This document shows positions 42,418 through 51,264 of a stretch of DNA of 64,000 bases, in pieces. The notes beneath the pieces are model-generated. The model made no database searches. It saw only the letters and a list, made by a program, of their open reading frames with translations, and was not told the DNA's origin. The position numbers were made by a program, and so were the translations under genes. Within the stretch, counting starts at the first letter, position 1. Each line of letters begins with the position of its first letter. The stretch spans positions 1-64,000 of the forward strand of contig JAFLBF010000018.1 of assembly GCA_017303895.1 (NCBI GenBank), read 5' to 3'. Source of the stretch: Bacteroidota bacterium. Its GTDB lineage: Bacteria > Bacteroidota > Bacteroidia > 2-12-FULL-35-15.

Positions 42418-43414
42418 TGTAAAACCGAAGCATGTTCCTGTACTTGATAGTCTTAGAGCCATAGCAGCACTTTCTGTCTGCTTTTATCATTTTATTTGTG
42501 GACCTATTGGGTTTATAAAAAATGAATTTATTCTCGACTCATTTTATTTAGGTGCATTTGGTGTGCAGATGTTCTTTGTTATTTCAGGTTTCATAATTCC
42601 ATGGTCACTTTACCACAATAAATACAAAATATTATATTATTTTAAATTTTTATTGAAAAGATTTATTCGATTGGAACCGCCTTATTTGATTTCGATTTTG
42701 TTAGTAGTAGTGTTTTTTTTTCTTAGAAAATTATATACAGATGTTCCAGATGTTCGATTGCCTTTTTTAGATGCTAAACAAATTGCACTTCATGTCGGTT
42801 ATCTTATTCCATTTACAGACTATCACTGGATGAATAGAGTTTATTGGACTTTGGCAATAGAATTTCAATTTTATTTGTTCATGGGACTGTTCTATTTTCT
42901 AATAATTAAAGACGATTTTAAAATTCGGCTATCGGGGTATCTGTTTGTTTTCGGTGTTTCTTTTATTGGTAGTGATCAGTTTTTGCTACATTGGTTGCCA
43001 GTATTTTTGTTAGGAAATCTTCTTTTTTTAAAAATGACAGACCATATTAATAAAATTGAATTTTATTTTTTTTCAATAGTTTCTTTTTTGTTAATTTCTC
43101 TTTACAATCCTTTGCCTGCTTTTTTTGCATGTTTTATATCTGTTGTCATGATATTGTTTTTTTATAATTATTCAAATAAAATATTGAATTGGTTTGGTAA
43201 AATTTCATATTCAATCTATTTGACACATGCAATTGTAGGCCTTGCTTCGATTAATGTTATGTTGAGATTTGCTAATAGTTCTTTCTCCAAAGTTTTAATT
43301 ATTATTATTGGATTTCTTATTACGTTATTTGTTTCGTATATAATGTATAGATTTGTAGAAAAGAAATCACAACAAATATCATCCAAAATTAATTTTTACA
43401 ATAAAAATGATTGA
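42410..43414 (+). CDS. Acyltransferase 3 family membrane protein (OafA-like)
   Basis: 334 residues with about ten membrane helices. Opening VLDSLRAIAALSVCFYHFIC contains the conserved Arg and His of the family, and FGVQMFFVISGFIIPWSLYH is the typical second motif; RFIRLEPPYLISILLVV is the third. It lacks the periplasmic SGNH domain of the longer OafA forms. These proteins move acyl groups, usually acetyl, across the inner membrane onto O-antigen or capsule sugars. It overlaps both neighbours by a few bases, so the order is firmly operonic. Confidence 0.93.
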   Translation: MNNVKPKHVPVLDSLRAIAALSVCFYHFICGPIGFIKNEFILDSFYLGAFGVQMFFVISGFIIPWSLYHNKYKILYYFKFLLKRFIRLEPPYLISILLVVVFFFLRKLYTDVPDVRLPFLDAKQIALHVGYLIPFTDYHWMNRVYWTLAIEFQFYLFMGLFYFLIIKDDFKIRLSGYLFVFGVSFIGSDQFLLHWLPVFLLGNLLFLKMTDHINKIEFYFFSIVSFLLISLYNPLPAFFACFISVVMILFFYNYSNKILNWFGKISYSIYLTHAIVGLASINVMLRFANSSFSKVLIIIIGFLITLFVSYIMYRFVEKKSQQISSKINFYNKND

Positions 43415-44327
43415 TAGAGTTGATATTATTATTACTACTAAAAACAGAATTCATGATTTACTTATTACTATAGATCATATGCTGTCAATTGGTTTTAATC
43501 AAAATCAATTCTATATTGTTGATGACGGTTCCACCGATAGTACATTCTCTGTCATTAAGGAAAAATATCCCTTCATAAATATTAAAAGAAATGATATTTC
43601 TAAAGGGCTTATGTTTAATAGGTCAGAGATGATGTTGTGGACAAAAAGGGATTATATCTTATCTATTGATGATGATTCTTACATCAGAACAAAAGAAGAT
43701 GTTGAAGACGCTATTTCTATTATGGATAGCGATTGTTCTTTTGGTATATTTCATTTTAGAGTATTTAATCAAATCATGTCTCCACCTCCTAAAAATGAAT
43801 TTAAAAAAACATTTAGATTTTTAAGGGGGTATATTGGTTGTGGTCATATTATTAAAAGGGAAGTAATACAAAAGTTAGGACGGTATAGGGAAGTTTTGGT
43901 TTTTTATTGTGAAGAGTTGGATTATTCTTTACGTGCATATGAGTTGGGTTATAAAACTGTGACACGAGATGATTTAATTGTACATCATCGTATCGATTTA
44001 CAGTTACGAGAAAATCAAAAAAAGACTGTTGATTCAAAAGGTGTTTATGGTCGCGAATGGAGGAATATTCATTTATATTCTAATAATGTATTGATCTCGA
44101 TGCTTTATTATCCTTTTGGTATTGATCTGATTTTTAGTTTTTATCGTTTAGTGCTAGCTTTCTACAGAATGGTGCTTAATGAAAAACAATTTGCTGGGTA
44201 CTTTAAAATGCTATATAGGATTTTATGTTTTATTCCATATGTCTTTAAGGAATATAATAAACTGAGTTATAAAAATTTTTTTATTTGGTTCAAATATCCT
44301 GATATGACAGATGCAAATACAATATAA
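43407..44327 (+). CDS. Glycosyltransferase family 2 (GT-A)
   Basis: 306 residues. VDIIITTKNRIHDLLITIDH, FYIVDDGSTDSTFSVIKEKY and the metal-binding LSIDDDSYIR give the GT-A core; YIGCGHIIKREVIQKLGRYR and FYCEELDYSLRAYELGYKTV cover the acceptor and catalytic region. The family includes rhamnosyl- and galactosyltransferases; the sugar cannot be told. It overlaps the acyltransferase stop by 8 bases and is followed after 41 bases by MBOAT. Confidence 0.92.
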   Translation: MIDRVDIIITTKNRIHDLLITIDHMLSIGFNQNQFYIVDDGSTDSTFSVIKEKYPFINIKRNDISKGLMFNRSEMMLWTKRDYILSIDDDSYIRTKEDVEDAISIMDSDCSFGIFHFRVFNQIMSPPPKNEFKKTFRFLRGYIGCGHIIKREVIQKLGRYREVLVFYCEELDYSLRAYELGYKTVTRDDLIVHHRIDLQLRENQKKTVDSKGVYGREWRNIHLYSNNVLISMLYYPFGIDLIFSFYRLVLAFYRMVLNEKQFAGYFKMLYRILCFIPYVFKEYNKLSYKNFFIWFKYPDMTDANTI

Positions 44328-44368
44328 ATATTCCCGGTCTATAAATGCAATAGTGAACTTTTATAATA

Positions 44369-45802
44369 ATGCTGTTTAACTCTATTGATTTTCTTTTATT
44401 TTTTCTTGTAGTAACAACTGCCTATTTTGCGCTGCCTCATAAATTTCGTTGGCTATTGTTATTGATATCGAGTTGTTATTTTTATGCAGCTTTTGTTCCA
44501 ATTTATATACTTATTTTATTTGTAACAATTGTTATAGATTACTATGCTGGTATTTTTATTGAAAAAGCACCTGCACATTATAAAAAAAGGATATTATTAA
44601 TTAGTATTTTGGCGAATGTTGGAATATTAATGTTTTTTAAATACTATAATTTTTTTATAGATAATATCAATTCTGCTTCTTCTTACTTTGGTGCGAACTT
44701 CAGCTTTCCTCTTTTAAGTATAATTTTGCCAATTGGCTTGTCTTTTCATACATTTCAGGCAATGAGTTATACTATTGAGGTCTACCGAGGGAATCAAAAG
44801 GCGGAAAAACATTTTGGAATTTATGCTCTATATGTTATGTTTTATCCTCAATTGGTAGCCGGACCAATTGAAAGGCCACAGAATGTCTTGCATCAATTTC
44901 ATGAAAAGAAGAGGTTCGATGCTGAAAAATTATGGGTGGGATTGCGATTAATGCTTTGGGGACTGTTTAAAAAAGTAGTAATAGCTGACCGATTGTCTTT
45001 GCTGGTTGATCGTTTGTTTGAGAATCCCGGGGAATATAATTCTCCTCTTCTAATTGTTGGAGCTGTTTTTTTTGCAATTCAGATCTATTGTGATTTTTCG
45101 GGGTATTCTGATATGGCGATAGGTGCAGCAAAAACTATGGGTTTTGAACTTATGACTAATTTTAATAGGCCATATTTTGCCTCAAATATTAAAGCTTTTT
45201 GGGATCGCTGGCATATTTCACTTTCCACATGGTTTAGAGATTATGTCTATATTCCTTTAGGTGGAAATAGAGTGAATGAATATCGATTGTATTTGAACTT
45301 TTTTATTGTTTTTATTTTAAGTGGATTTTGGCATGGAGCTAATTGGACTTTTATCGTCTGGGGCAGCTTGCATGCTATTTATGTTTTATTGAATATGTTT
45401 ATTGTAAAGCGGTTTGATTGGTTTGGTCTAAAGGATAATATGATGTTTAAATTTGCTGGCTGGATCTTTACTTTTTGCTTAGTAGTTTTCGCATGGATCT
45501 TTTTTAGAGCCAGTTCTATGGATAATGCAATGGAATATATTTCTTCACTTTTTGCAAATATTTATATGCCCTTGCAACTAAAGCTTCCTCAAGTGGCAGA
45601 TGAGTTAGGGTTTGGTTATATGAGTTATGGTATTTCTGTTTTTTCTATATTAATATTAGTATTGGTGGAGCTTAAAGTTCAGCCAAGATTTGAAAATAAT
45701 TTTGTTTTAAAAAAAGATGTTGTTTTTTCAAGTGTAATTCTTTTGCTCGTAATGTTTTTTGGCGTCTTTCAAAAATCTAGTTTTATCTATTTTCAGTTCT
45801 AA
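44369..45802 (+). CDS. MBOAT family membrane O-acyltransferase (AlgI-like)
   Basis: 477 residues with about ten or more membrane helices. Landmarks are YFALPHKFRWLLLLISSCYF at the start, LSFHTFQAMSYTIEVYRG, YPQLVAGPIERPQNVLHQF, DRWHISLSTWFRDYVYIPLG, and the catalytic His of LSGFWHGANWTFIVWG. Family members such as AlgI and DltB pass acyl groups across the inner membrane to a periplasmic partner. The SGNH-like gene starts at the stop codon of this one (1-base overlap), which fits an AlgI/AlgJ or DltB/DltD type pair. Confidence 0.95.
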   Translation: MLFNSIDFLLFFLVVTTAYFALPHKFRWLLLLISSCYFYAAFVPIYILILFVTIVIDYYAGIFIEKAPAHYKKRILLISILANVGILMFFKYYNFFIDNINSASSYFGANFSFPLLSIILPIGLSFHTFQAMSYTIEVYRGNQKAEKHFGIYALYVMFYPQLVAGPIERPQNVLHQFHEKKRFDAEKLWVGLRLMLWGLFKKVVIADRLSLLVDRLFENPGEYNSPLLIVGAVFFAIQIYCDFSGYSDMAIGAAKTMGFELMTNFNRPYFASNIKAFWDRWHISLSTWFRDYVYIPLGGNRVNEYRLYLNFFIVFILSGFWHGANWTFIVWGSLHAIYVLLNMFIVKRFDWFGLKDNMMFKFAGWIFTFCLVVFAWIFFRASSMDNAMEYISSLFANIYMPLQLKLPQVADELGFGYMSYGISVFSILILVLVELKVQPRFENNFVLKKDVVFSSVILLLVMFFGVFQKSSFIYFQF

Positions 45803-46740
45803 TGAAATATATTTATAGAATATTTGCTGTTCTCGTCATATTCGTTTTTTTTAGCTCAATGTTGTATTTATTGCTAAACAATGGCTTGAAGAATTATTCT
45901 TTTAATACGACAAGCAAATTTTATGAAATGTTTGTAGATGATGAAGCGTATGATGTCCTTTATCTGGGCACATCTAGAACATTTCAGAATATTGATGTTC
46001 AGATATGTGACTCTATTACAGGCAGAAAAAATTATAATTTAGGTATGGGAGGGGCCGGTGGATTTGAGATATTATCTGTGTTTAAAGCTTTTCTTCAAGT
46101 CCATCCAACTCCAAAAAATGTTGTTTTAAATTTTGATAGAAATATATTGGATACTTTAAGAGGATTTCATAATCCCATTCCTTATTTCAATCACTTAAAT
46201 AATGATGAAGTAAACAAGACTCTTAAAGAGAAAGGCTATCCGGTATGGTTTTATAAAAATGTACCTTTTACTAGAGTGGTTGAGTTTAATGATGATACCC
46301 GTAATAATTGTATTAGAGGGTTATTGGGGAAAAAAGATAGCCACAATAAAGGGTATCATGGTTTTTTACCAAATTATGAGAAAATTGGTAAGTTTGATAC
46401 TGTTTACAAGACTAAAACAATGATCGGTCACTCCAAGGGGAATTTTAGATATGTAGATTCAATTGTTGAGATATGCCAAAAGCAGGGCATAAATTTAATT
46501 TTTGTAGTGTCACCTGTATATAAAAAGCACTTTTCAAAAAGATACTTAGATTATGATCTCATTATGGGAAAAGTTAAAACGGAATACAATCAAGGAAAGG
46601 GTATTCCCATTCTTTTTTTTGATACTTTACCCCTTAATTTCAATAAGTCTTATTTTGCCGATAATATTCATTTGAATCGAATTGGGACTACCCAATTTAG
46701 CATAGTTTTGAGTCAGAAAATAATGGAAGTGCTTAAATAG
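45802..46740 (+). CDS. SGNH-hydrolase-like membrane-anchored protein, MBOAT partner
   Basis: 312 residues. An N-terminal hydrophobic anchor (FAVLVIFVFFSSMLYLLL) is followed by a periplasmic domain: YDVLYLGTSRTFQNIDVQIC holds the nucleophile Ser in the GTSR block, GGAGGFEILS a Gly-rich oxyanion segment, and FADNIHLNRIGTTQF the D-x-x-H type catalytic block. The overall pattern is the SGNH/AlgJ-AlgX or DltD group that works with MBOAT proteins to acylate extracellular polymers. Catalytic assignments are by pattern. It directly follows MBOAT. Confidence 0.8.
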   Translation: MKYIYRIFAVLVIFVFFSSMLYLLLNNGLKNYSFNTTSKFYEMFVDDEAYDVLYLGTSRTFQNIDVQICDSITGRKNYNLGMGGAGGFEILSVFKAFLQVHPTPKNVVLNFDRNILDTLRGFHNPIPYFNHLNNDEVNKTLKEKGYPVWFYKNVPFTRVVEFNDDTRNNCIRGLLGKKDSHNKGYHGFLPNYEKIGKFDTVYKTKTMIGHSKGNFRYVDSIVEICQKQGINLIFVVSPVYKKHFSKRYLDYDLIMGKVKTEYNQGKGIPILFFDTLPLNFNKSYFADNIHLNRIGTTQFSIVLSQKIMEVLK

Positions 46741-46809
46741 TGCTTTTTGGTAAATTGTATAAGTTCAAAGCGTTTTTTTGCTAAATTTACCCAAACAAAA
46801 AGCGTATAT

Positions 46810-47493
46810 ATGAATAGTGTTATTACTTTTCTGATGGATAATTTTTCGGGTTTTTCTCCGAAAAACATTCCTTCTTTTATTTTTAGCCTTGTTATTTGTG
46901 CTGTTTTATCCTATTTATTAGGAAAGATCTATGCAAAATATGGTAACTCACTCTCAAATAGAAGATCTTTTGCAAGGAATTTTCTCCTTTTGGCACTTAC
47001 TACTATGTTCATTATTACGGTAGTAAAATCTTCTTTAGCACTTTCTTTAGGTTTGGTGGGTGCTTTATCGATCGTCCGTTTTCGTGCTGCCATCAAAGAG
47101 CCGGAGGAACTTACTTATTTGTTCCTAAACATTGCCATTGGTTTGGGCTGTGGTGCCGGTTTATCACTGTTAACCATCATTGCATTCATTGGCTTTTATG
47201 TGTTTATTCGTTTTAGCAACCGTAAACAGGATGAGTTGGAAGAACAAAGTTTATATCTGAATATCTCTTCTGCCGGAAACGGAGCTGTTCATATTCCTGC
47301 AGTAGTTGCTGTTTTGGAAAAGAATTGCAATTTTTTAAAATTAAAACGCACGGATGAATCCCCTGATCGTTTTGAACTTTCTTTTTTGATCGGATTGGAA
47401 AATATTGATGCGCTGCAAAAAATTAAAGAAGAGATCAGAGTTTTGTATCCCAATGCAGTTGTGTCGCTCTTGGATTCTTCCCGTGATTTTTAA
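46810..47493 (+). CDS. DUF4956 membrane protein
   Basis: About 227 residues from ATG 46810; an in-frame TTG at 46747 is a poorer choice. The first 110 residues carry about three hydrophobic helices. The family hallmark is SLGLVGALSIVRFRAAIKEP followed by EELTYLFLNIAIGLGCGAG. The C-terminal 90 residues form a soluble alpha/beta domain. The family has no established function, but members tend to be encoded beside VTC-domain and CotH-like proteins, as here (established association as I recall it; not checked). The VTC gene starts 17 bases on. Confidence 0.9.
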   Translation: MNSVITFLMDNFSGFSPKNIPSFIFSLVICAVLSYLLGKIYAKYGNSLSNRRSFARNFLLLALTTMFIITVVKSSLALSLGLVGALSIVRFRAAIKEPEELTYLFLNIAIGLGCGAGLSLLTIIAFIGFYVFIRFSNRKQDELEEQSLYLNISSAGNGAVHIPAVVAVLEKNCNFLKLKRTDESPDRFELSFLIGLENIDALQKIKEEIRVLYPNAVVSLLDSSRDF

Positions 47494-47510
47494 TCTTTTG
47501 ATCAATCATT

Positions 47511-48197
47511 ATGGAGCAGGAATTAAGATACGAGCGTAAGTTTTACGTTACCGGCACTTCACTGGCGAGTATGCTTCATCTTATTCGAATTCATCCGGCC
47601 CTGTTTTCTGAAATTTTTCAGCAACGTCAGATCAATAATATCTATTTTGATTCTCCTGGTTTTGAAAGTTATTACGATAATATGGATGGGGCTCATCATC
47701 GTATCAAAGCTCGAATTAGATGGTATGGGGAGACATTTGGCCCGGCTAAGAAGCCTACGCTTGAATTTAAGATCAAGAAAGGTTTATTAGGGTTCAAAAG
47801 AAATTTTGTATTGCCTGATTTTGTAGTGGATACCAATATTACGAAAGATAAATTACTAAAATTAATGCTGGGTGCTGTGGGAGACGAACAGTTGAGAGCA
47901 TATCTTTTCAAAGTTCATCCTGTATTGTTGAATGTGTACACCCGCAAGTATTTTATAACTGCCGATAAAAAGATCCGGTTAACCATTGATACCGGACTTC
48001 ATTATTATTCGATCATGAATGAGGGCAGCTTATTTATTTCACCTGTAAAGGATGATAAAGGAATAGTAATTGAAATGAAATACGATAAGGATACCGAATT
48101 ATTAGCGGATCGTATCTCATCTGAATTTCCTTTTTTAATGACCAAAAATTCTAAATATCTGCAAGGTGTTAGTCGTGTGTTAGGATTGGAGCTGTAA
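47511..48197 (+). CDS. VTC-domain (polyphosphate polymerase-like) protein
   Basis: 228 residues, the compact triphosphate-tunnel fold. The charged residues that line the tunnel in VTC4 can be followed: YERKFYV (start), RIKARIRWYGE, PTLEFKIKKG, VYTRKYFIT, IRLTIDTGLHYYS and VIEMKYDKD. The active-site basic and Glu residues thus appear intact. VTC4 makes inorganic polyphosphate from ATP in yeast vacuoles; bacterial homologues remain poorly studied. No membrane segment, so it would act in the cytoplasm beside the DUF4956 membrane protein. The CotH gene follows after six bases. Confidence 0.9.
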   Translation: MEQELRYERKFYVTGTSLASMLHLIRIHPALFSEIFQQRQINNIYFDSPGFESYYDNMDGAHHRIKARIRWYGETFGPAKKPTLEFKIKKGLLGFKRNFVLPDFVVDTNITKDKLLKLMLGAVGDEQLRAYLFKVHPVLLNVYTRKYFITADKKIRLTIDTGLHYYSIMNEGSLFISPVKDDKGIVIEMKYDKDTELLADRISSEFPFLMTKNSKYLQGVSRVLGLEL

Positions 48198-48203
48198 TTC
48201 ACT

Positions 48204-49931
48204 ATGAAAAATATCAAGAGAAAAAATAAAGAAAGTGCATCAAGGACAAACCGCTTGTTTATCCTGCTTAGTTTTTCTGCTCTGATGATTGCTTTTGCAT
48301 TTTATCAATTGATGGGGCCGGGTAAAAAAGTGAATGCATTTGTGAAAGATGCCCGGATAGCCTCTCCGGATGTTGATATTCGTACCGGTTATTTTACTTC
48401 AGCCCCTTTACTTCATTTATCATGTCCTGAGGCAGATCATACGATCTATTATACTTTAGATGGTTCCAGTCCGGGAAATTCCCTTGCAATGGTTTATGAC
48501 GGAAATAGTATCCAGTTGCCCGATGAAGTCCTTAAAGATACTTTTTTATATACCATTCCTACATCGCCCCGCTGGCAACTTCCTATGGGTAAAACCTATT
48601 GTTTCCCTGTGTTGAGAGCCGTATGTGTTGATAAAAATGGGAGGTGTGGGCCGGAATTGGTAGAATCCTATATCATTGATCCGGAGAAGCAGCATAATTA
48701 TTCTATTGCTCTTGCTAGTTTTGTTTTCGATCAGGATGCGTTGTTTGGGTATGAGAATGGAATATATGTGATGGGAAAAAAATATGAAGACAAGGATAAT
48801 TATATAAAGAAAAAAATAAAATTTGATATACCATGGTGGAAATATCCTGCAAACTATTTGGATAAAGGTTCATCTTCGGATCGTTTGGTGAATTTATCGC
48901 TGGGGAAATTGAACAAGACTTGTTTTATGCAAAAGCCAAGTAAGATCAGGATCCATGGTTTTAACACCAGAGGCTTTGCTCAGAAATCAATCCGGGTTTC
49001 ATGGTCGACCTCCTCTGATTCAAGTGCTAAGTGTATAGCGATGTTAAATACACCTTCCACAGAAACGAATTTTGTTTTTAGAAACGGAGGTAATGACTGG
49101 ACCAAAACACTGCTGAGGGATGCCTTTGTGCATCGCGTTATGAAGAATTCTACATTATCAGCACAACAATATGAACCGGTAGTTTGCTTTTTTAATGGAG
49201 AATATTGGGGTATTCATACACTCAGAGAACGTTTTGATGCAACGTATATCTATAGCCATTATGGAATTTCAAAGGATAGTATTGCCTTGCTTGAACTGAA
49301 TGGCCAAGTGGTAGAAGGAGGAAAGTCGGATGCGAATGACTATCTTAATTTAATTGATTATATCCTTTGCAATGATCTATCGGATGATCAAAAATTTGCA
49401 GTAGTTGAAAAAGAGATGGATATAGCCAATCTTATCGATTATTATTTATGCAACATGTTCTTTGTGAATAACGATTGGCCTCATAATAACTGCAAATACT
49501 GGCGCTACAGTTATCCTGCAAAAGATACATTTTATCGCGATAAAAAATGGCGTTATGTGGTATATGATATGGATTGGGCAATGGGATTCAATATCAATAA
49601 AGCCTATGAATTTAATATGTTTGAATACTTGAAAAATGAAAGCAGAATGGGGAAGGTGTTTTATTCACTTCTGAAAAATGCTTCATTTAAGAGTCGATTA
49701 AGGTCCCGCGCAGAGTATTTGCTTGAAAATGAGTTCGCTGAAAGAACTTTAATCGCTACCTTTACTAGCATGGAGGCAGAGATCGGCTCATATATGGACG
49801 AACATATTAAGCGATGGAGAGTGATTGGCTCAAAACAAAATTGGGAGAATAATATGTCAGATCTGAAGAAATTTTTAGCTAAAAGACCCAAGATCTTTCT
49901 GAAACAATTAAATAGTACATTAGATAAATAG
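48204..49931 (+). CDS. CotH-kinase-like protein with chitobiase-type N-terminal domain
   Basis: 575 residues. An N-terminal anchor (LFILLSFSALMIAFAFYQLM) is followed at about 55-155 by a beta domain of the chitobiase/hexosaminidase C-terminal type (the hallmark is TIYYTLDGSSPGN). A CotH-kinase domain covers about 220-500: SKIRIHGFNTRGFAQKSIRV, NPGEYWG-like FFNGEYWGIHTLRERFD, NDWPHNNCKYWRY, and YVVYDMDWAMGFN, whose Asp residues (about 454) match the metal/ATP-binding Asp of CotH. CotH of Bacillus phosphorylates spore-coat proteins on Ser. Here the kinase would act outside the cytoplasm, so ATP supply is a puzzle. Confidence 0.88.
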   Translation: MKNIKRKNKESASRTNRLFILLSFSALMIAFAFYQLMGPGKKVNAFVKDARIASPDVDIRTGYFTSAPLLHLSCPEADHTIYYTLDGSSPGNSLAMVYDGNSIQLPDEVLKDTFLYTIPTSPRWQLPMGKTYCFPVLRAVCVDKNGRCGPELVESYIIDPEKQHNYSIALASFVFDQDALFGYENGIYVMGKKYEDKDNYIKKKIKFDIPWWKYPANYLDKGSSSDRLVNLSLGKLNKTCFMQKPSKIRIHGFNTRGFAQKSIRVSWSTSSDSSAKCIAMLNTPSTETNFVFRNGGNDWTKTLLRDAFVHRVMKNSTLSAQQYEPVVCFFNGEYWGIHTLRERFDATYIYSHYGISKDSIALLELNGQVVEGGKSDANDYLNLIDYILCNDLSDDQKFAVVEKEMDIANLIDYYLCNMFFVNNDWPHNNCKYWRYSYPAKDTFYRDKKWRYVVYDMDWAMGFNINKAYEFNMFEYLKNESRMGKVFYSLLKNASFKSRLRSRAEYLLENEFAERTLIATFTSMEAEIGSYMDEHIKRWRVIGSKQNWENNMSDLKKFLAKRPKIFLKQLNSTLDK

Positions 49932-49936
49932 GATCA

Positions 49937-51259
49937 GTGTTAAGTTATTTAAAAGAGAACATACAATTATTCATGATCTTCAGTGTCTGGCTAATTACCG
50001 GCATGTATGGCGGCCCTATTATTTATGGTATTTTGCCTTTGTCTATACTTTTATTGGATCGAAAGAAAATGTATGAAGAGATGATTATTGGTTATCTTTT
50101 TATTTTGATCCTTTCTGATAGCGCTATTCCTCAGTTGTTTTTTGCAAAAAACATTAAAAATATTTATATATCTATTCTTGCACTTATATTTTTATTAAGG
50201 CTTGAGTCGTTTAATCGATCAAGTATCTTATTTAAAATTTTTATTCCATTTCTTGCATTTTCAATTCTTACCATGTCGATGAGTATTAACGATGATTATT
50301 TTTTTATTAGTATTCAAAAAACCATTTCTTTTTCTCTAACAATTCTTGTTTTGCCATTAATGTTCGTGAAGTTGTATGTAGATAATAAAAATGAGTTTGT
50401 TAAAAAAATAGTCTTTTTTGTGTTTTTTATTCTTCTTATTGGTTTGTTTTTTAGGTATTTAGCTCCAGAGGTAGCCATGCTTAATGGATCAAGATATAGG
50501 GGGGTATTTGGAGGGCCAAATGGATTAGGCGTTTTTTGTGTGTTGTTTTTTATTGTTTTTTTTATTTTTAACAATTATCATTCGGATATTTTTAGTCGTA
50601 GAGAGAGGGTGCTTATTTTTGGAATAATAATTATTTCTTTAGTTTGGTCAGGCTCAAGGAATGCATTGATTGCGATCTTTATCTTTTATACATTTCAGCG
50701 TTTTTTCGGAATGTCACCTTTTTTAGGATTTCTGATATTCATTGTTTTATTATTTGTATCTGAACTTATTAGCAGTAATGCGGCATCAATCATTAATGCT
50801 TTGGGCTTAGGAGAATATTTTCGCGTTCAAACTCTTGAAGAAGGTAGTGGACGATTGATCGCTTGGGGCTTTGCATGGAAACAAATTCAGCATAATTTTT
50901 TTATAGGAAAAGGCTTTGCGTATAATGAATTTTATATGCGTCAGCATTATGGAATGCTTGAAAAGCTGGGTCACCAAGGGGGAATTCATAACTCCTTTTT
51001 GACTTTTTGGTTCGATCAGGGATTAGTAGGTCTACTTATCTATATGCGATCCTATATTTTATTATTTATCAAAGCAGCTAAAAAAACAAAATTCGCCTTC
51101 CCGGCTATGTTTGCCATTAGTTTTACCGCTTTCTTTGAGTCTTGGCTGGTAGGTTCATTAAGTGCCTTTGCTTTTATGGGAATTTTTATCTTTACCATCT
51201 TAACCAGTGATGAGATCATTCCACAGGAAACAGAAGTAGTTCCTGCAATTGCAGAATAA
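49937..51259 (+). CDS. O-antigen ligase / Wzy-polymerase family membrane protein
   Basis: 440 residues starting at GTG 49937, six bases after the CotH stop; an ATG at 49973 is also in frame. About ten or eleven membrane helices. The Wzy_C/WaaL region has a large periplasmic loop around GSGRLIAWGFAWKQIQHNFF, IGKGFAYN and the conserved His of HQGGIHNSFLTFWFDQGLVG. The family ligates or polymerises undecaprenyl-linked glycans. Because an ABC exporter is also present, it may act as a ligase or belong to a second assembly step. It separates two CotH-like genes. Confidence 0.9.
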   Translation: MLSYLKENIQLFMIFSVWLITGMYGGPIIYGILPLSILLLDRKKMYEEMIIGYLFILILSDSAIPQLFFAKNIKNIYISILALIFLLRLESFNRSSILFKIFIPFLAFSILTMSMSINDDYFFISIQKTISFSLTILVLPLMFVKLYVDNKNEFVKKIVFFVFFILLIGLFFRYLAPEVAMLNGSRYRGVFGGPNGLGVFCVLFFIVFFIFNNYHSDIFSRRERVLIFGIIIISLVWSGSRNALIAIFIFYTFQRFFGMSPFLGFLIFIVLLFVSELISSNAASIINALGLGEYFRVQTLEEGSGRLIAWGFAWKQIQHNFFIGKGFAYNEFYMRQHYGMLEKLGHQGGIHNSFLTFWFDQGLVGLLIYMRSYILLFIKAAKKTKFAFPAMFAISFTAFFESWLVGSLSAFAFMGIFIFTILTSDEIIPQETEVVPAIAE

Positions 51260-51264
51260 AGACC

